From Pseudomonadota bacterium (GTDB lineage Bacteria; Pseudomonadota; Gammaproteobacteria; Burkholderiales; Gallionellaceae), in NCBI GenBank assembly GCA_021822115.1, contig JAJZSA010000002.1, positions 41,055 through 105,054 on the forward strand: 64,000 nucleotides of DNA. The letters run 5' to 3'. A model generated the notes under the pieces. It ran no database searches. It was not told where the DNA came from and worked only from the letters and a program-made list of their open reading frames with translations. Shown one piece after another: positions 23,495-33,994 of the stretch. The first letter of the stretch is position 1. Each line of letters opens with the position of its first letter. The position numbers and the translations under genes were made by a program.

Positions 23495-23949
23495 GCTGGG
23501 ATCCCTGCGCTGGGTTCATCGAAATACGCTTGCAGTATCTGTTGCGCGGCATACTGGTCGAGCAGCGGTTTCTGCTTCCTGCCATGGATGCCGCGCTCGT
23601 CCAGGGCCGAACTGGCGGCGGCGGAAGTATACCGCTCATCCACCAGCAAGGTGGGCAGATCGAAGCGCCCCTTGAGGCGGTTGGCGAAGCGGCGGCACAG
23701 AGCGGTCAGCTCGTGCGGCGTGCCATCGTCGTTGCACGGCAGGCCCACCACCAGGGCGGTCGGCTGCCATTCCTTGATCAGCGCGCCGATGGTGGCGAAG
23801 CGCACCTCGTTGCGCTCATCATCGATGGTGGTGAGCGGGTTGGCCGTGGCGGAGATGGTATTGCCGACCGCGATGCCGATGCGGCGGGTACCGAAATCGA
23901 AAGCCAATAGGGTGCCGGTGATGACGGGTGTCGGCATGCCCTCAGGCAT
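23491..23949 (-). CDS. ruvX: RuvX/YqgF, putative Holliday junction resolvase or pre-16S rRNA nuclease
   Basis: RNase H-fold nuclease; E. coli YqgF processes the 5' end of 16S rRNA, while older annotation calls it a Holliday junction resolvase. The 152-residue protein has the first catalytic aspartate in [16 protein letters not shown] and [11 protein letters not shown] later. The ATG at 23949 is preferred over 23937 because GAGGAAG lies at proper spacing upstream; it overlaps the algH stop by 8 bases. Confidence 0.93.
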   Translation of the reverse strand: MPEGMPTPVITGTLLAFDFGTRRIGIAVGNTISATANPLTTIDDERNEVRFATIGALIKEWQPTALVVGLPCNDDGTPHELTALCRRFANRLKGRFDLPTLLVDERYTSAAASSALDERGIHGRKQKPLLDQYAAQQILQAYFDEPSAGIPA

Positions 23950-24511
23950 GTCCGGCTTCCTCGGAGAGGGTGGCGTAGTCGACACCGAGCAGGGCCATGG
24001 CGGCGGGCAGTTTTTCCTCCGCCGCCAGGTCGAACAGGATGTGTTCGGTGGCGGGTACCGACAACCAAGCGTTGTCCGCCAGTTCCTGTTCCAGTTGCCC
24101 GGCGGACCAGCCGGCATAACCCAGGGTGATCAACAGATGCTTGGGGCCTTTGCCTTCGCCGACGGCTTGCAGGATGTCCTTGGAGGTGGTCAGTTCGATG
24201 CGTTCGTTCACGCGCAGCGTGGATTGCCATTCGCCGCCGGCATCGTGCAACACGAAGCCGCGATCGGTCTGCACCGGGCCGCCGAAATGTACCGGCATGT
24301 CTTCCAGTTCCGACTGCGCCAGCGGCATGTTGATCTGCGCGAACAGCTCGCTCAGTGTCAGGCTGATCGGGCGGTTGATGACGATGCCCATCGCGCCTTC
24401 CTCGTTGTGTTCGCACACAAAGGTGAGCGATTTGGCGAAGAACGGGTCGGTCATCGCCGGCATGGCGATCAGGAAATGGTTGGTGAGGTTGATCTCGGAC
24501 ATGGTCGGCAT
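23942..24511 (-). CDS. algH: AlgH/YqgE family protein (UPF0301)
   Basis: A 189-residue conserved protein of unknown biochemical activity; Pseudomonas AlgH was first described as a regulator of alginate production. Family landmarks are [19 protein letters not shown] near the N-terminus, [11 protein letters not shown] and [15 protein letters not shown]. It is the first gene of the run toward rluA and is divergent from the photolyase, with only 35 bases between the two starts. An in-frame ATG at 24502 is an alternative start. Confidence 0.93.
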   Translation of the reverse strand: MPTMSEINLTNHFLIAMPAMTDPFFAKSLTFVCEHNEEGAMGIVINRPISLTLSELFAQINMPLAQSELEDMPVHFGGPVQTDRGFVLHDAGGEWQSTLRVNERIELTTSKDILQAVGEGKGPKHLLITLGYAGWSAGQLEQELADNAWLSVPATEHILFDLAAEEKLPAAMALLGVDYATLSEEAGHA

Positions 24512-24546
24512 TGTAGCTTTCCGTCCTTGCCTTCACAATTCGCGGC

Positions 24547-25968
24547 ATGTCCGAGCTATCCACCTTGCCCGCGTTGTGCTGGTTCCGTCGCGACCTGCGT
24601 CTGCACGACCATGCCGCGCTGTACCAGGCGCTGAAACGCCATGCCCGGGTGCATTGCGTGTTCGTGTTCGATACCGACATCCTCGACCCTCTGCGGGATC
24701 GTCGCGATCGGCGTGTGACCTTCATCTGGGAGTCGGTGCGTGCCCTGCATGCCGAGTTGGCGCAACACGGCGCGACTTTGCATGTGCTGCATGGCCGTGC
24801 CGTGGAGCAGATCCCCATGCTGGCAGAAAGGTTGGCGGTCGCGGCGGTGTACTGCAACCGCGATTACGAACCGGCAGCGCGTGCACGCGATGCGCAGGTG
24901 GCGGCGCAACTCGCGGCACAAGGCCGCAGTCTGCAAAGTTTCAAGGATCAGGTCATCTTTGAACAGGATGAGATCCTGACCGGCAGTCGTACGCCGTTCG
25001 CCGTGTTCACGCCCTACAAGAACGCTTGGCTGAAGGCGCTGGACGAGTTCCAGCTCAAGGTTTATCCGGTAGAGCGCTATTTGGCGCATCTGGCGCGCGA
25101 ACCGGAGGCGTCGATGCCCACCATCGAGACGCTGGGTTTTCATGCGGCAGAACTGATGATCCCCGCCGGGAGTGCGGGGGCCGCGCAGCTGTTCGCGGAC
25201 TTCCAGACGCGTATGGCCGACTATCAGACTGCGCGCGACTATCCGGCCGTGAAAGGCGTCTCCTATCTGTCCGCACACCTGCGGTTCGGCACGGTCTCCA
25301 TCCGCGCGCTGGCGGCTACGGCATGGCACACCGGCGGCAAGGGTGCGCAGACCTGGCTGGCGGAGCTGATCTGGCGCGACTTCTATCACATGGTGCTCTA
25401 CCATCATCCGCAGGTGGTGGGGCATGCCTATAAACCGCAGTTCGATGCGCTTGCATGGGCGGACGATGCGCAAGGGTTCGCGGCCTGGTGTGCCGGGCGC
25501 ACCGGCTATCCGCTGGTGGATGCCGCCATGCGCCAACTGGAACAGAGCGGCTACATGCATAACCGCCTGCGCATGGTGACCGCCTCGTTCCTGACCAAGG
25601 ACCTGCGTATCGACTGGCGCAAGGGTGAGGCATGGTTCGCCGAGAAACTGCTGGACTATGATCTGGCGGCCAACAACGGCGGCTGGCAATGGGCGGCATC
25701 CACCGGCTGCGATGGGCAACCGTGGTTCCGCATCTTCAATCCGGTGACGCAGTCAGAACGCTTCGATCCGCAGGGGCGCTTCATCCGCCGTTATGTGCCG
25801 GAACTGGCGCAGTGTCCGGACCGCTATCTGCATGCCCCGTGGTTGATCCCGGCAGCGGCGCAACAGGCCAGCGGTTTCGTGCCCGGCCGCGACTATCCGT
25901 TGCCCATCGTGGATCATGCCGTGGCGCGCGAGCGCACGCTGGCGATGTTCAAGCAGTGCGCGCGTTGA
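24547..25968 (+). CDS. phrB: Deoxyribodipyrimidine photo-lyase (class I CPD photolyase)
   Basis: Light-driven flavoprotein that splits cyclobutane pyrimidine dimers. The 473-residue protein starts with the photolyase fold LCWFRRDLRLHDHAAL. The FAD domain contains TWLAELIWRDFYHM, YPLVDAAMRQLEQSGYMHN, RLRMVTASFLTKDL and NNGGWQWAASTGCD with conserved tryptophans. Its last 20 bases overlap the end of chpA, read on the other strand. Confidence 0.96.
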   Translation: MSELSTLPALCWFRRDLRLHDHAALYQALKRHARVHCVFVFDTDILDPLRDRRDRRVTFIWESVRALHAELAQHGATLHVLHGRAVEQIPMLAERLAVAAVYCNRDYEPAARARDAQVAAQLAAQGRSLQSFKDQVIFEQDEILTGSRTPFAVFTPYKNAWLKALDEFQLKVYPVERYLAHLAREPEASMPTIETLGFHAAELMIPAGSAGAAQLFADFQTRMADYQTARDYPAVKGVSYLSAHLRFGTVSIRALAATAWHTGGKGAQTWLAELIWRDFYHMVLYHHPQVVGHAYKPQFDALAWADDAQGFAAWCAGRTGYPLVDAAMRQLEQSGYMHNRLRMVTASFLTKDLRIDWRKGEAWFAEKLLDYDLAANNGGWQWAASTGCDGQPWFRIFNPVTQSERFDPQGRFIRRYVPELAQCPDRYLHAPWLIPAAAQQASGFVPGRDYPLPIVDHAVARERTLAMFKQCAR

Positions 25969-28900
25969 CGAAGCGTGCGATGTGGCCGAGCAGTTCGTCT
26001 TCCTGGTAGGGCTTGCCCAGATATTCGTTCACGCCCAGTTCCAACGCATAGTTGCGATGTTTGTCGGCCGTACGCGAGGTGATCATGATGATCGGCAGCG
26101 CTCTGGTCTTGCTGTCCTGACGCAGACGCTTGGCCAGCTCGAAGCCGTCCATGCGCGGCATCTCGATGTCCAGCAGCATCATGTCCGGCTCGATCTCCAT
26201 CAGCTGTTCCAGCGCATCCACGCCGTCCTTGGCGGTGACCACCTGATAACCGGAACGCTCCAGCAGGCGCGAAGTGATCTTGCGTACGGTGAGTGAGTCG
26301 TCGACCACCATCACCAGCGGCTGGTGATGCACTTCTTCGACCACTCGAGTGGGCGCCTTGGCGACCTTGCGCGTCACGGCGAGGCGCTGGGTGAAGGCGA
26401 CCGGATTGATGATGAGGATCACGCTGCCGTCACCGGCCACCGTGGCACCGGCGATGCCGGGCAGGCGTGCCAGTTGCGGGCCGATGTTCTTCACCACCAC
26501 TTCCTGGTTGCCGAGCAGGCTGTCCACATGCAGGGCGATGCGCTGCTCGCCGCTGCGCAGCAACAGCACCGGATTGTGTGGCTGGCTGACCAGTTCCGCT
26601 TGTTCATCGCCCAGCACGCGCGGCAGATAGAACAACGGATAACGGCGTCCTTGCCATTCCACCTGTTGCGCATGGTAGAGCGCATCCAGCGCCTCCGGTT
26701 TCACCTGCTGCACGTGTTCCACCATGCTGGCCGGCAGCGCATAGACCGCTTGTGCCGCGCGTACCATCAAGGTGCGCGTCACTGCCAGCGTGAGCGGCAG
26801 GTGGATGGTGAAGCGCACGCCTTTGCCGAGTTCCGAAGAAACATCCACGCGGCCACCCAAGGCCGAGACTTCGCTGCGCACCACGTCCAGACCGACGCCG
26901 CGCCCGGCGATCTCGGTCACTTCGCCAGCCGTGGACAGGCCGGCAGTGAAGATCAATTGCATCAACTGTTCGTCGGCGACCTCCTCGTCTGCTGCGAGGA
27001 GGCCGTGGTCGAGTGCCTTCTGGCGGATGCGCGCCAGATTCAGGCCGGCGCCGTCGTCGGCCAGCTCGAATACCACTTCGTTGCTTTCCTGATGCAGCGA
27101 GAAGCGGATCTCGCCGATGGCCGGCTTGCCCGCTGCGGTGCGCTGTTCCGGCGCTTCCAGGCCGTGGGCGATGGCGTTGCGCAACAGGTGTTCGAACGGC
27201 GCGGTCATCTTCTCCAGCACGCTGCGATCGAGTTCGATCTCGGTGCCGGACAGTTCCAGGTTGGCGCGCTTGTTCAGCTCTTTGCCGGTCTGGCGCACGA
27301 TGCGGTACAGGCGCTCGCTGATGCTGGCGAACGGCACCATGCGGATGCTCATCAGGCCTTGTTGCAGATCGCGGTTCAGGTGTGACTGGGCGGTCAACGC
27401 GGCGGCGGTCTCGTCCAGGTTCTTCAGCAAAGTCTGCTGCACTGTCTGCACGTCGTGCACGCTCTCGTTCATGAAGCGCGTCAGTTCCTGGAAACGGGTG
27501 AAGCGGTCGAATTCCAGCGGATCGAATTTCTGTTCCAGCTCGCCGCTCACGGTGGTGCGCGCCTGCATCTGGCTCTCGGCCTGGATCTCGATCTCGCGCA
27601 ATTGTTTGCGCAGACGGTTCACGCTGTCGGTCAGTTCCAGCACGCTGGTGCGGAACTCGCGCAGTTCGGCCTCGGCGCGTGAACGCGCCACGCTGACCTC
27701 GCCGGCCTCGTTGACCAGACGGTCCACCACATCCGAGCGCACGCGCAACAAGGCGGACTGCATCGCCCGTTCGGCGCCTACTTCCAGCGCTGCCGCCGGT
27801 GTCGCCGGCGCGGAGGCGGGCACTTCTGCCGCAGATGCAGCGGTTGCAGGTTCTGTGGTGCTTGCAGGGACAATGGGCGCGGGAGCGGCAGGGACTTCTG
27901 CCACGGCCGGGGCAGAAGTCTCGACCACAGCTTCGCCGCCACCGCCCAGCTGTTCGATGGCATGGGCGATGCGGTCGAGATAGTTGTCCATCTCGCTCCA
28001 CAGCACATCGTCCAGCACGTTGTCGTTCACCGCCTTGCTGACGCGGTCCTCCACCCGGTGCGTCAGCTCGCCCAGGCGCATGGCGCCGGCCATGCGTGCG
28101 CTGCCTTTCAGCGTGTGCAGGCTGCGTTGCAGGTTGCGACCGAGTTGCGCATCGGTGGGTTCGCTGCGCCAGGCGCGCAAGGTGCTGCCGATCTGCGGAT
28201 ACAGTTCATGCGCCTCTTCCAGGAAGATGGGCAGCAACTGCTCGTCGATTTCGTCATGCACGGTGCGTTCGTGCTGTTCCTGGGCGACCGGGGGTGTCGC
28301 AGCGGGAGCCGGTTCGACGCTTGCGCTCTCGACCGGCGTCGTGGGCGATTCGGGTTCGGGTGCGGCGAGCACCGGCTCGACCAGTACCGCTTGGTCCGCC
28401 ACAAGCATAGTTGCGGCCGGTGCTTCCTGTGGCACTTCGTTGGCGGTTTGCAGCTTGTCCGCTTGCAAGCGTGCGATGAGTTCTCCCTGTGGAGCGGGTG
28501 CCTGGCGTGCGCGCACACCTTGGCACAGTTCGTTGAGGCGGGTGATCACGTCGTCCACCAGCACCAGTTGCGGGGTGCCGATCACGCCGCTGCGGTCGAT
28601 GCGCGGTTCCAGCCACATCTCCAGTGTGTAGGCCAGCTCGGCGATGGGCAGGAAGCCCATGGTGCGGTTGACGCCGGCCAAGGTATGCGCGGCGCGCATG
28701 AAGTCGTAGCTGACCACCGGTTGGGCGGCATCCTGCATGGCCTCGAAACAGTCGCGCAGTTTTTGCGCATGCTCCAACGCCTCTTCGGATGCGATGTTGA
28801 ACAGCATCGGCGAGATGCTGACTTCGCCGATGACCACCGGGCCTTCTGCTTCAGGTGCGACGGCGGCCAGTTCGGCTTGAGGCTGTTCGATGGTTGCCGG

Positions 28901-31072
28901 CACTTCTGGCGCAGCCTGGGTTGACGCCGGTACGGCCGGTCGTGGCAGCGGTTTGTCGTGTTCGATGCAGTCGGCCAGCGTGAGCAGGTGCGCGGTGTCG
29001 ATCTGCGCACTGGTGCTGCCGCTCTTGAGCATGTCCACCCAGTGTTGGAACAACACTTCGGCATCGCCTACCAGTTCCAGCAGGTCGGGCGTGGCGGGCT
29101 GGTTGGCGGCGATCCATTTGTTCATCGCGCGCTCCACCGCCCAGGCGACTTCGCCCAGATCGGTCAAGCCCACCATGCGGCCGCTGCCCTTCAGCGTATG
29201 GAAACCACGTCGCATGGTGATCCACGGCTCGCGGCTGTCCATGTGCAGGCGGGCGATCTCCAGATTGGCGCGCAGGGTCTCCATCACTTCCTGCGCTTCT
29301 TCCAGGAACACTTCCAGCAGTTCGGCATCCTCGTCGCCGGAGCGGATGGTGACTACGGTGGCGGCCGGTTCTTCTTCAGGCACTTCGCCGGCGGTTTCGG
29401 CATGGCCGCTGTTGGCGGCGAGCAGGTCCTTGAGTACCGCCTCGAGCGCCGTGGCCTCGGGCTTCTGGCCCAGGGTCAGGCCATGCACATAATCTTCCAG
29501 CGTGCTGATGGCGGTGGCCACGGCGCGCATCTCGGCAGTGGTCGGGCTGTCGCCCTGATGGTAGCGCTCGGCGATCTGGCGCAGCGTCACCAGCAGTTGC
29601 TCGGCGATGTCCAGCGTCAAGATGTGCAAGCCGCCCTGCACCTGCGACAGCAGGCGATTGACCTGCAACAGTTCGTTGCGCTTGGCGGCATTGCCGAAGA
29701 AGGCGTTCAGCGTCTGTTCGATGTGTTGCAGGTTGTCCTGCATCTCCTTGGCCAGCGGCGCCATCACTTCGCGCTGCTCCATCTCGCAGTACAACGCCAC
29801 CAGATGGGCCAGCTTGGTCTGGTCCTCGGGCCGATCGGTCAGCGCTTCATGCAGACGGGCGGTGAGCAAGCGGACCTGTTCATGGAAACCGCTGCCCAGA
29901 TGCTGGTAATGCTCGATGCCGCCGTCCAGCAGCAGCAAGGCCATCGCCATATCCATGGCGATGGCCGGTGCATGTTCCGGACCTTCTACATGCTGTGCGG
30001 TGGTGTGGATCTGCTTGCACAGGAACTGCAAGGTGTTGCGATCCAGTTGCTCCGCCTGCGCATAGAGCTGGCCGGCCAGCTCGGCGAAGCGCTGGCAGGC
30101 GGCGCGGTCGTTCAGGGTGCATTGCTCCCAGGCTTCATTCGCCTGGTTGAGTTGGCCGCGCAGCTGTTCCAGCACGGCAGTGGTCTGGCCCACCGGCAAG
30201 GGCGCGGCTTCGGGCAGGTAGGCGTCCAGATCGTAGGCCTGCTTGATGTGTTCCACCGTCTCGTTCACGGTATGGCTGCGTGCCACCAGGTAGAGCATCT
30301 CGCTCAGTGCTTGCAGCTCATCGAAGGCACTGCCGTCGAGCAGCGCACGCATGCGCTGGTCGATGCGGCTGAACGATTTCTTGGCGTTCAGTTCGGGCGG
30401 GATGCCATCCAGTTGCACACACGCCAGCAGGCCATGCGCCACCCACCAGAATGCGCGTTGCGCTGGCGGCACACAGGCGAGCACGACTTGCAGCGCAGCG
30501 GACATGGCGCGCAGCGCATCCAGCGTGTCATCCTGGCGCAGCCATTTGAGCAGTCCCTGCTGGAAATGCATACGCGCCTGTTTGATGCGTGCGGCAGCCT
30601 GATCCTGTACTGGGGCGGTGCGCAGTTCGGGTGGCAGCTCGACGTCCAGTTCCGGAAAGAACAGGTCGACCTCGAACGCCATCTCCACCCCGCGCACCTG
30701 ATGTAGTTCCTGGTATTCGGGGAACAGGCGCAGTGCCGCGTTGGGGGCGCCGTTCTCCAGTGCATCCAGGTAATGGGTGAGGCCGAACAGTGCATGGCGC
30801 AAGGCGTCCTGATGCAGCACGGTGGCGCCGCCCGGCTGGCGCACCAATTCCTGCAACAGGGTTTCGATCTCGCCGCAGAACGCTTGCAGGCCGTGCAGGT
30901 TGAGCATCTCCAGCACGCTGCGCAGGCGGTGCAGTTCGGTCAGCGCGGTATCCAGTCCATGCTTGCCGCCGGAAGAGAAGAACTGTTCCTGCTCGCGCAG
31001 CACGGCGGCCAGCGAGACGTCGAGCTCGGGCTTGACCGAAGAGAGCAGCAGGGGGTTGTACGCGGGCGCCAC
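25949..31072 (-). CDS. chpA: ChpA/PilL, multi-domain hybrid CheA-type histidine kinase of the type IV pilus chemotaxis system
   Basis: A 1707-residue kinase controlling type IV pilus motility. Seen from N to C: a long helical region (about 1-560, FimL/Hpt-like), Hpt domains with phospho-histidine motifs FHTLKGSGRM (about 622), a weaker AHTLAGVNRTMG (about 795) and LHTLKGSARMAG (about 987), Pro/Ala-rich linkers, a dimerisation helix pair near 1110, an HATPase domain with HLLRNAIAHGLE near 1300, a CheW-like domain (about 1450-1560) and a receiver (about 1590-1705) with LLDIEMPRMDG. The start is GTG, 18 bases after pilJ. It lacks an adjacent chpB (methylesterase) or chpC. Confidence 0.95.
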   Translation of the reverse strand: MAPAYNPLLLSSVKPELDVSLAAVLREQEQFFSSGGKHGLDTALTELHRLRSVLEMLNLHGLQAFCGEIETLLQELVRQPGGATVLHQDALRHALFGLTHYLDALENGAPNAALRLFPEYQELHQVRGVEMAFEVDLFFPELDVELPPELRTAPVQDQAAARIKQARMHFQQGLLKWLRQDDTLDALRAMSAALQVVLACVPPAQRAFWWVAHGLLACVQLDGIPPELNAKKSFSRIDQRMRALLDGSAFDELQALSEMLYLVARSHTVNETVEHIKQAYDLDAYLPEAAPLPVGQTTAVLEQLRGQLNQANEAWEQCTLNDRAACQRFAELAGQLYAQAEQLDRNTLQFLCKQIHTTAQHVEGPEHAPAIAMDMAMALLLLDGGIEHYQHLGSGFHEQVRLLTARLHEALTDRPEDQTKLAHLVALYCEMEQREVMAPLAKEMQDNLQHIEQTLNAFFGNAAKRNELLQVNRLLSQVQGGLHILTLDIAEQLLVTLRQIAERYHQGDSPTTAEMRAVATAISTLEDYVHGLTLGQKPEATALEAVLKDLLAANSGHAETAGEVPEEEPAATVVTIRSGDEDAELLEVFLEEAQEVMETLRANLEIARLHMDSREPWITMRRGFHTLKGSGRMVGLTDLGEVAWAVERAMNKWIAANQPATPDLLELVGDAEVLFQHWVDMLKSGSTSAQIDTAHLLTLADCIEHDKPLPRPAVPASTQAAPEVPATIEQPQAELAAVAPEAEGPVVIGEVSISPMLFNIASEEALEHAQKLRDCFEAMQDAAQPVVSYDFMRAAHTLAGVNRTMGFLPIAELAYTLEMWLEPRIDRSGVIGTPQLVLVDDVITRLNELCQGVRARQAPAPQGELIARLQADKLQTANEVPQEAPAATMLVADQAVLVEPVLAAPEPESPTTPVESASVEPAPAATPPVAQEQHERTVHDEIDEQLLPIFLEEAHELYPQIGSTLRAWRSEPTDAQLGRNLQRSLHTLKGSARMAGAMRLGELTHRVEDRVSKAVNDNVLDDVLWSEMDNYLDRIAHAIEQLGGGGEAVVETSAPAVAEVPAAPAPIVPASTTEPATAASAAEVPASAPATPAAALEVGAERAMQSALLRVRSDVVDRLVNEAGEVSVARSRAEAELREFRTSVLELTDSVNRLRKQLREIEIQAESQMQARTTVSGELEQKFDPLEFDRFTRFQELTRFMNESVHDVQTVQQTLLKNLDETAAALTAQSHLNRDLQQGLMSIRMVPFASISERLYRIVRQTGKELNKRANLELSGTEIELDRSVLEKMTAPFEHLLRNAIAHGLEAPEQRTAAGKPAIGEIRFSLHQESNEVVFELADDGAGLNLARIRQKALDHGLLAADEEVADEQLMQLIFTAGLSTAGEVTEIAGRGVGLDVVRSEVSALGGRVDVSSELGKGVRFTIHLPLTLAVTRTLMVRAAQAVYALPASMVEHVQQVKPEALDALYHAQQVEWQGRRYPLFYLPRVLGDEQAELVSQPHNPVLLLRSGEQRIALHVDSLLGNQEVVVKNIGPQLARLPGIAGATVAGDGSVILIINPVAFTQRLAVTRKVAKAPTRVVEEVHHQPLVMVVDDSLTVRKITSRLLERSGYQVVTAKDGVDALEQLMEIEPDMMLLDIEMPRMDGFELAKRLRQDSKTRALPIIMITSRTADKHRNYALELGVNEYLGKPYQEDELLGHIARFVNARTA

Positions 31073-31090
31073 CGTCTGTCTGTCCTGGGG

Positions 31091-33103
31091 TCAGAGCTTG
31101 AAACCGGACACCGAACCGCTCAGTTCCCTGGCCAGGCCTTCCAGCTGGTTGACCGAGGCGCTGGTGAGCTGGGTGCCCTTGGAGGTCTGTTCGGTGATGT
31201 GCAGGATGTCGGCCATCGCTGCCGCCACTTCCTGCGCCATGTCGGTCTGCACTTGGGTGGACACTGAGATGCTGTTCACGAAGTCGGTCAGTTCGCGCGT
31301 GGCCTGTTCGATCTGTTGCAGCGAGTGGCCGGCGGCGTCGGCCAGCTGTGCACCCTCGACTACGCCTTGCGTGCTGGTTTCCATGGCGCTCACCGCATCC
31401 TGGGTATCGCCCTGGATGGTCTTCACCAGCAGGCCGATCTGCTTGGTCGCTTCGGCGGAGCGTTCCGCGAGGCGCTGCACTTCCTCGGCCACCACGGCGA
31501 AGCCGCGGCCCGCTTCACCGGCGGAGGCGGCCTGGATGGCGGCGTTCAGCGCCAGCACGTTGGTCTGCTCGGTGATGTCCGAGATCAGGTCCACGATCTC
31601 GCCGATCTCCTGTGAGCTTTCGCCCAGTCGCTTGATGCGCTTGGAGGTCTCCTGGATCTGCTCGCGGATGCCGTTCATGCCGGTCACCGAACTCTGCACC
31701 GCCTTGGCGCCCTGCTCGGTCACTTGCAACGTGCGCGCCGCCACCTGCGAGGCTTGCGAGGCGCTGCTGTCCACCTCCTGGATGGATTTGGTCATCAGTT
31801 CCACCGCGCTGCCGGCTTCGCGGATCTCTTCCGCCTGCTTGCCGGCGGCATCGAGCAGCCCCTTGGTGACGCGGCCGGCATCGCTGGTCGCCTTGTTCAC
31901 CTGTTCGGCAGCGGTGATGACGCGGGCCACCAGTTTGCGCAGCTCGTCGGTGGTGTAGTTGATGGAATCGGCGATGGCGCCGGTGATGTCTTCCGATACC
32001 GTGGCCTTGGCGGTCAGGTCGCCGTCGGCGAGGTCGGACAGCTCGTTCATCAGGCGCAGAATGGCCTGCTGGTTCTGGCGGTTGATGCGCGCGGATTCCT
32101 GTTCGCGGCGTTGCGATTCATCCAGATAGATCTTGGACAGGAACAATAGCAACAGCAGCAGCATGCCGCCGGAGAAGGCGGTGGCGAAGGTGGTCAGGCG
32201 GTTGTCCGCGGCCTGTTCGTAGGCATTGAGCAGGTTGTTGAGCAGGGTCTGGATGCGTGCATCCTCTTCCAGCAGTTGCTGTGCGGCCTGGCGCGAGTTG
32301 AGCAGATCCTGCTTGTTGGCGATGATGAAGCCCACCACGTTCTGGTAACTCCCGAACTCGTCGGCCAGCATCTGGATGTCGCTGTCGCTCTGTGGCAGTT
32401 CCGCGAACAGGGTGCGTGCCGCCTGCATCTTGGCCGGCAGGCTGTCCAGCACGCCGGTGGCGGAGGAGGTCTGTACGGTCTGTACGCTGCCCACGATCTG
32501 TTCGATCAACAATTGCAGGCGGAACGCCTTTTGGCTGTAGGCGGGCGGGGCTTTCAGTGCCATCGCCTCGGCGCTCGCCAGCAGGTCGCGCTGCAACGAG
32601 ACACCGCGTTCCAGGGTCACCAGCAGGGGGCGACCGCTCTCCACCTGTTCCAGCAAAAGGGACAGGCGCTGCCATTTCTGTAGCAGCTGGTCTAGTGCAT
32701 CGCGCGGCGCGCCGGTGGTGGCCGACAGCTCATTGTTGCCTTGGTCGAGCGCCTGCAAGGTGGTGGAGAACTCGGCGCGCGCAGTGAGCAAGGCGTCGAA
32801 GGCATCGTTTTCACCGGAGATACTGGCTACCTCGGCATGCTTGGCGACGCGCTGGGCGAGTAGTTGCAGCTTGGAGGCTTGTGCGATGTAGCGCGAACTT
32901 TCGGTAGCCGCGCGCATATCCAGATAGGCGAAAGAGGCTGCGGTGATGAGGAAGACCACCAGCATGAAACCGATGATGCGCAACTGTCGGTCGAACGACT
33001 GGTTGCTGAACCAGGGGATATGGACGGAGCGGATCTTACGTTGGCCGTCTCCCAGCTTGGCGGGTTTGGCGGCGGATCGTGAGAAAGGAATCTTGAAAGC
33101 CAT
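31091..33103 (-). CDS. pilJ: PilJ, type IV pilus methyl-accepting chemotaxis protein
   Basis: Transmembrane chemoreceptor of the Pil-Chp pathway, 670 residues. Two hydrophobic helices are seen near residues 40-60 and 305-325 (FSGGMLLLLLLFLSKIYLD), bracketing a helical periplasmic region; a HAMP-like segment follows, then the cytoplasmic signalling hairpin with GRGFAVVAEEVQRLAERSAE at its tip. No PilK methyltransferase gene is next to it. Flanked by pilI and chpA in the expected order. Confidence 0.95.
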   Translation of the reverse strand: MAFKIPFSRSAAKPAKLGDGQRKIRSVHIPWFSNQSFDRQLRIIGFMLVVFLITAASFAYLDMRAATESSRYIAQASKLQLLAQRVAKHAEVASISGENDAFDALLTARAEFSTTLQALDQGNNELSATTGAPRDALDQLLQKWQRLSLLLEQVESGRPLLVTLERGVSLQRDLLASAEAMALKAPPAYSQKAFRLQLLIEQIVGSVQTVQTSSATGVLDSLPAKMQAARTLFAELPQSDSDIQMLADEFGSYQNVVGFIIANKQDLLNSRQAAQQLLEEDARIQTLLNNLLNAYEQAADNRLTTFATAFSGGMLLLLLLFLSKIYLDESQRREQESARINRQNQQAILRLMNELSDLADGDLTAKATVSEDITGAIADSINYTTDELRKLVARVITAAEQVNKATSDAGRVTKGLLDAAGKQAEEIREAGSAVELMTKSIQEVDSSASQASQVAARTLQVTEQGAKAVQSSVTGMNGIREQIQETSKRIKRLGESSQEIGEIVDLISDITEQTNVLALNAAIQAASAGEAGRGFAVVAEEVQRLAERSAEATKQIGLLVKTIQGDTQDAVSAMETSTQGVVEGAQLADAAGHSLQQIEQATRELTDFVNSISVSTQVQTDMAQEVAAAMADILHITEQTSKGTQLTSASVNQLEGLARELSGSVSGFKL

Positions 33104-33129
33104 TTTCTATATCTCCCTGAGCGATCGGG

Positions 33130-33615
33130 TCATGCCCCGATCTGCAAGAACTCCGGTTGTGACAACAATGCTGCAATATCCAGTTTGCTCCACACGAGGC
33201 CATCTGGATCGCGATAGCGCAAGCTACTTTCCTGCGTCCAGTCATCCAGGGTGCGCAGACCCAGCACGCTCGAGACCAGCAGGCCCGCATTGAAAGCATG
33301 GCGCGGGTTCAGCAGCAGCACGCGGTTATGCAGGTCATGCTGTGTGGTCTGCTGGCGGGTGTAGGCATTGAGGTCGATGATGCTGTACAGCGTGCCGCGC
33401 ACGTTGGCGACGCCGCAATACCAATCCTTGGTCAGCGGCACCACGGTCAGCGGTGGCGGCGGCATCACTTCGCTGATGTCGGTCATGTCCACCAGCCAGT
33501 GTTCGTCGCCGAGCTGGATGCCGAGCGCCGAATGGCGTGTGTCGCCGGCGGATTGCGCCTGCAAGCGGTCCAGCACTTGTTGCTGGAACTCGCGCAGGTT
33601 GAAGCGTTTGGACAT
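33130..33615 (-). CDS. pilI: PilI, CheW-like adaptor
   Basis: Couples the receptor PilJ to the kinase ChpA. The 161-residue protein is a single CheW domain, with WYCGVANVRGTLYSIIDL as the hallmark stretch near residues 80-97. The ATG at 33615 is chosen as the first methionine after the pilH stop at 33629; a longer in-frame reading would run back through pilH. Confidence 0.93.
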   Translation of the reverse strand: MSKRFNLREFQQQVLDRLQAQSAGDTRHSALGIQLGDEHWLVDMTDISEVMPPPPLTVVPLTKDWYCGVANVRGTLYSIIDLNAYTRQQTTQHDLHNRVLLLNPRHAFNAGLLVSSVLGLRTLDDWTQESSLRYRDPDGLVWSKLDIAALLSQPEFLQIGA

Positions 33616-33628
33616 GGCGCCGACCGGT

Positions 33629-33994
33629 TCAGCCGAGCGCCGCGATCTTGCCGAGCAGTTCGTCGGCGACGATGGGCTTGGTGATGTAGTCCTTGGCACC
33701 CTGGCGCAGGCCCCAGACCTTGTCGGTCTCCTGCCCCTTGGTAGTGCAGATGATGATGGGGATGTGCTTGGTGGCGTCGTCGTGGGTGATCGCGCGCGTG
33801 GCCTGGAAACCGTTCAGGCCGGGCATCACCACATCCATCAGGATCAGGTCGGGCAGCTCGGTCTTGGCGTGGGCCACGGCCTGTTCGCCGCTCTCGGCAT
33901 AGATCACCTGGAAGCCTTTTTTGCCCAGGATGTCTCCCAGCACATGGCGCTCCGTCGCCGAATCGTCCACCACCATCACCTTGTTAATTGCCAT
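33629..33994 (-). CDS. pilH: PilH, single-domain response regulator
   Basis: CheY-like receiver of 121 residues that opposes or resets pilus chemotaxis output. The acidic pocket is in VMVVDDSATERH, the phosphorylated Asp in LILMDVVMPGLNGF and the conserved Lys near the end in KDYITKPI. The ATG at 33994 has GAGG nine bases upstream; the in-frame ATG at 34003 directly abuts that site and is unlikely. It overlaps pilG by 11 bases. Confidence 0.93.
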   Translation of the reverse strand: MAINKVMVVDDSATERHVLGDILGKKGFQVIYAESGEQAVAHAKTELPDLILMDVVMPGLNGFQATRAITHDDATKHIPIIICTTKGQETDKVWGLRQGAKDYITKPIVADELLGKIAALG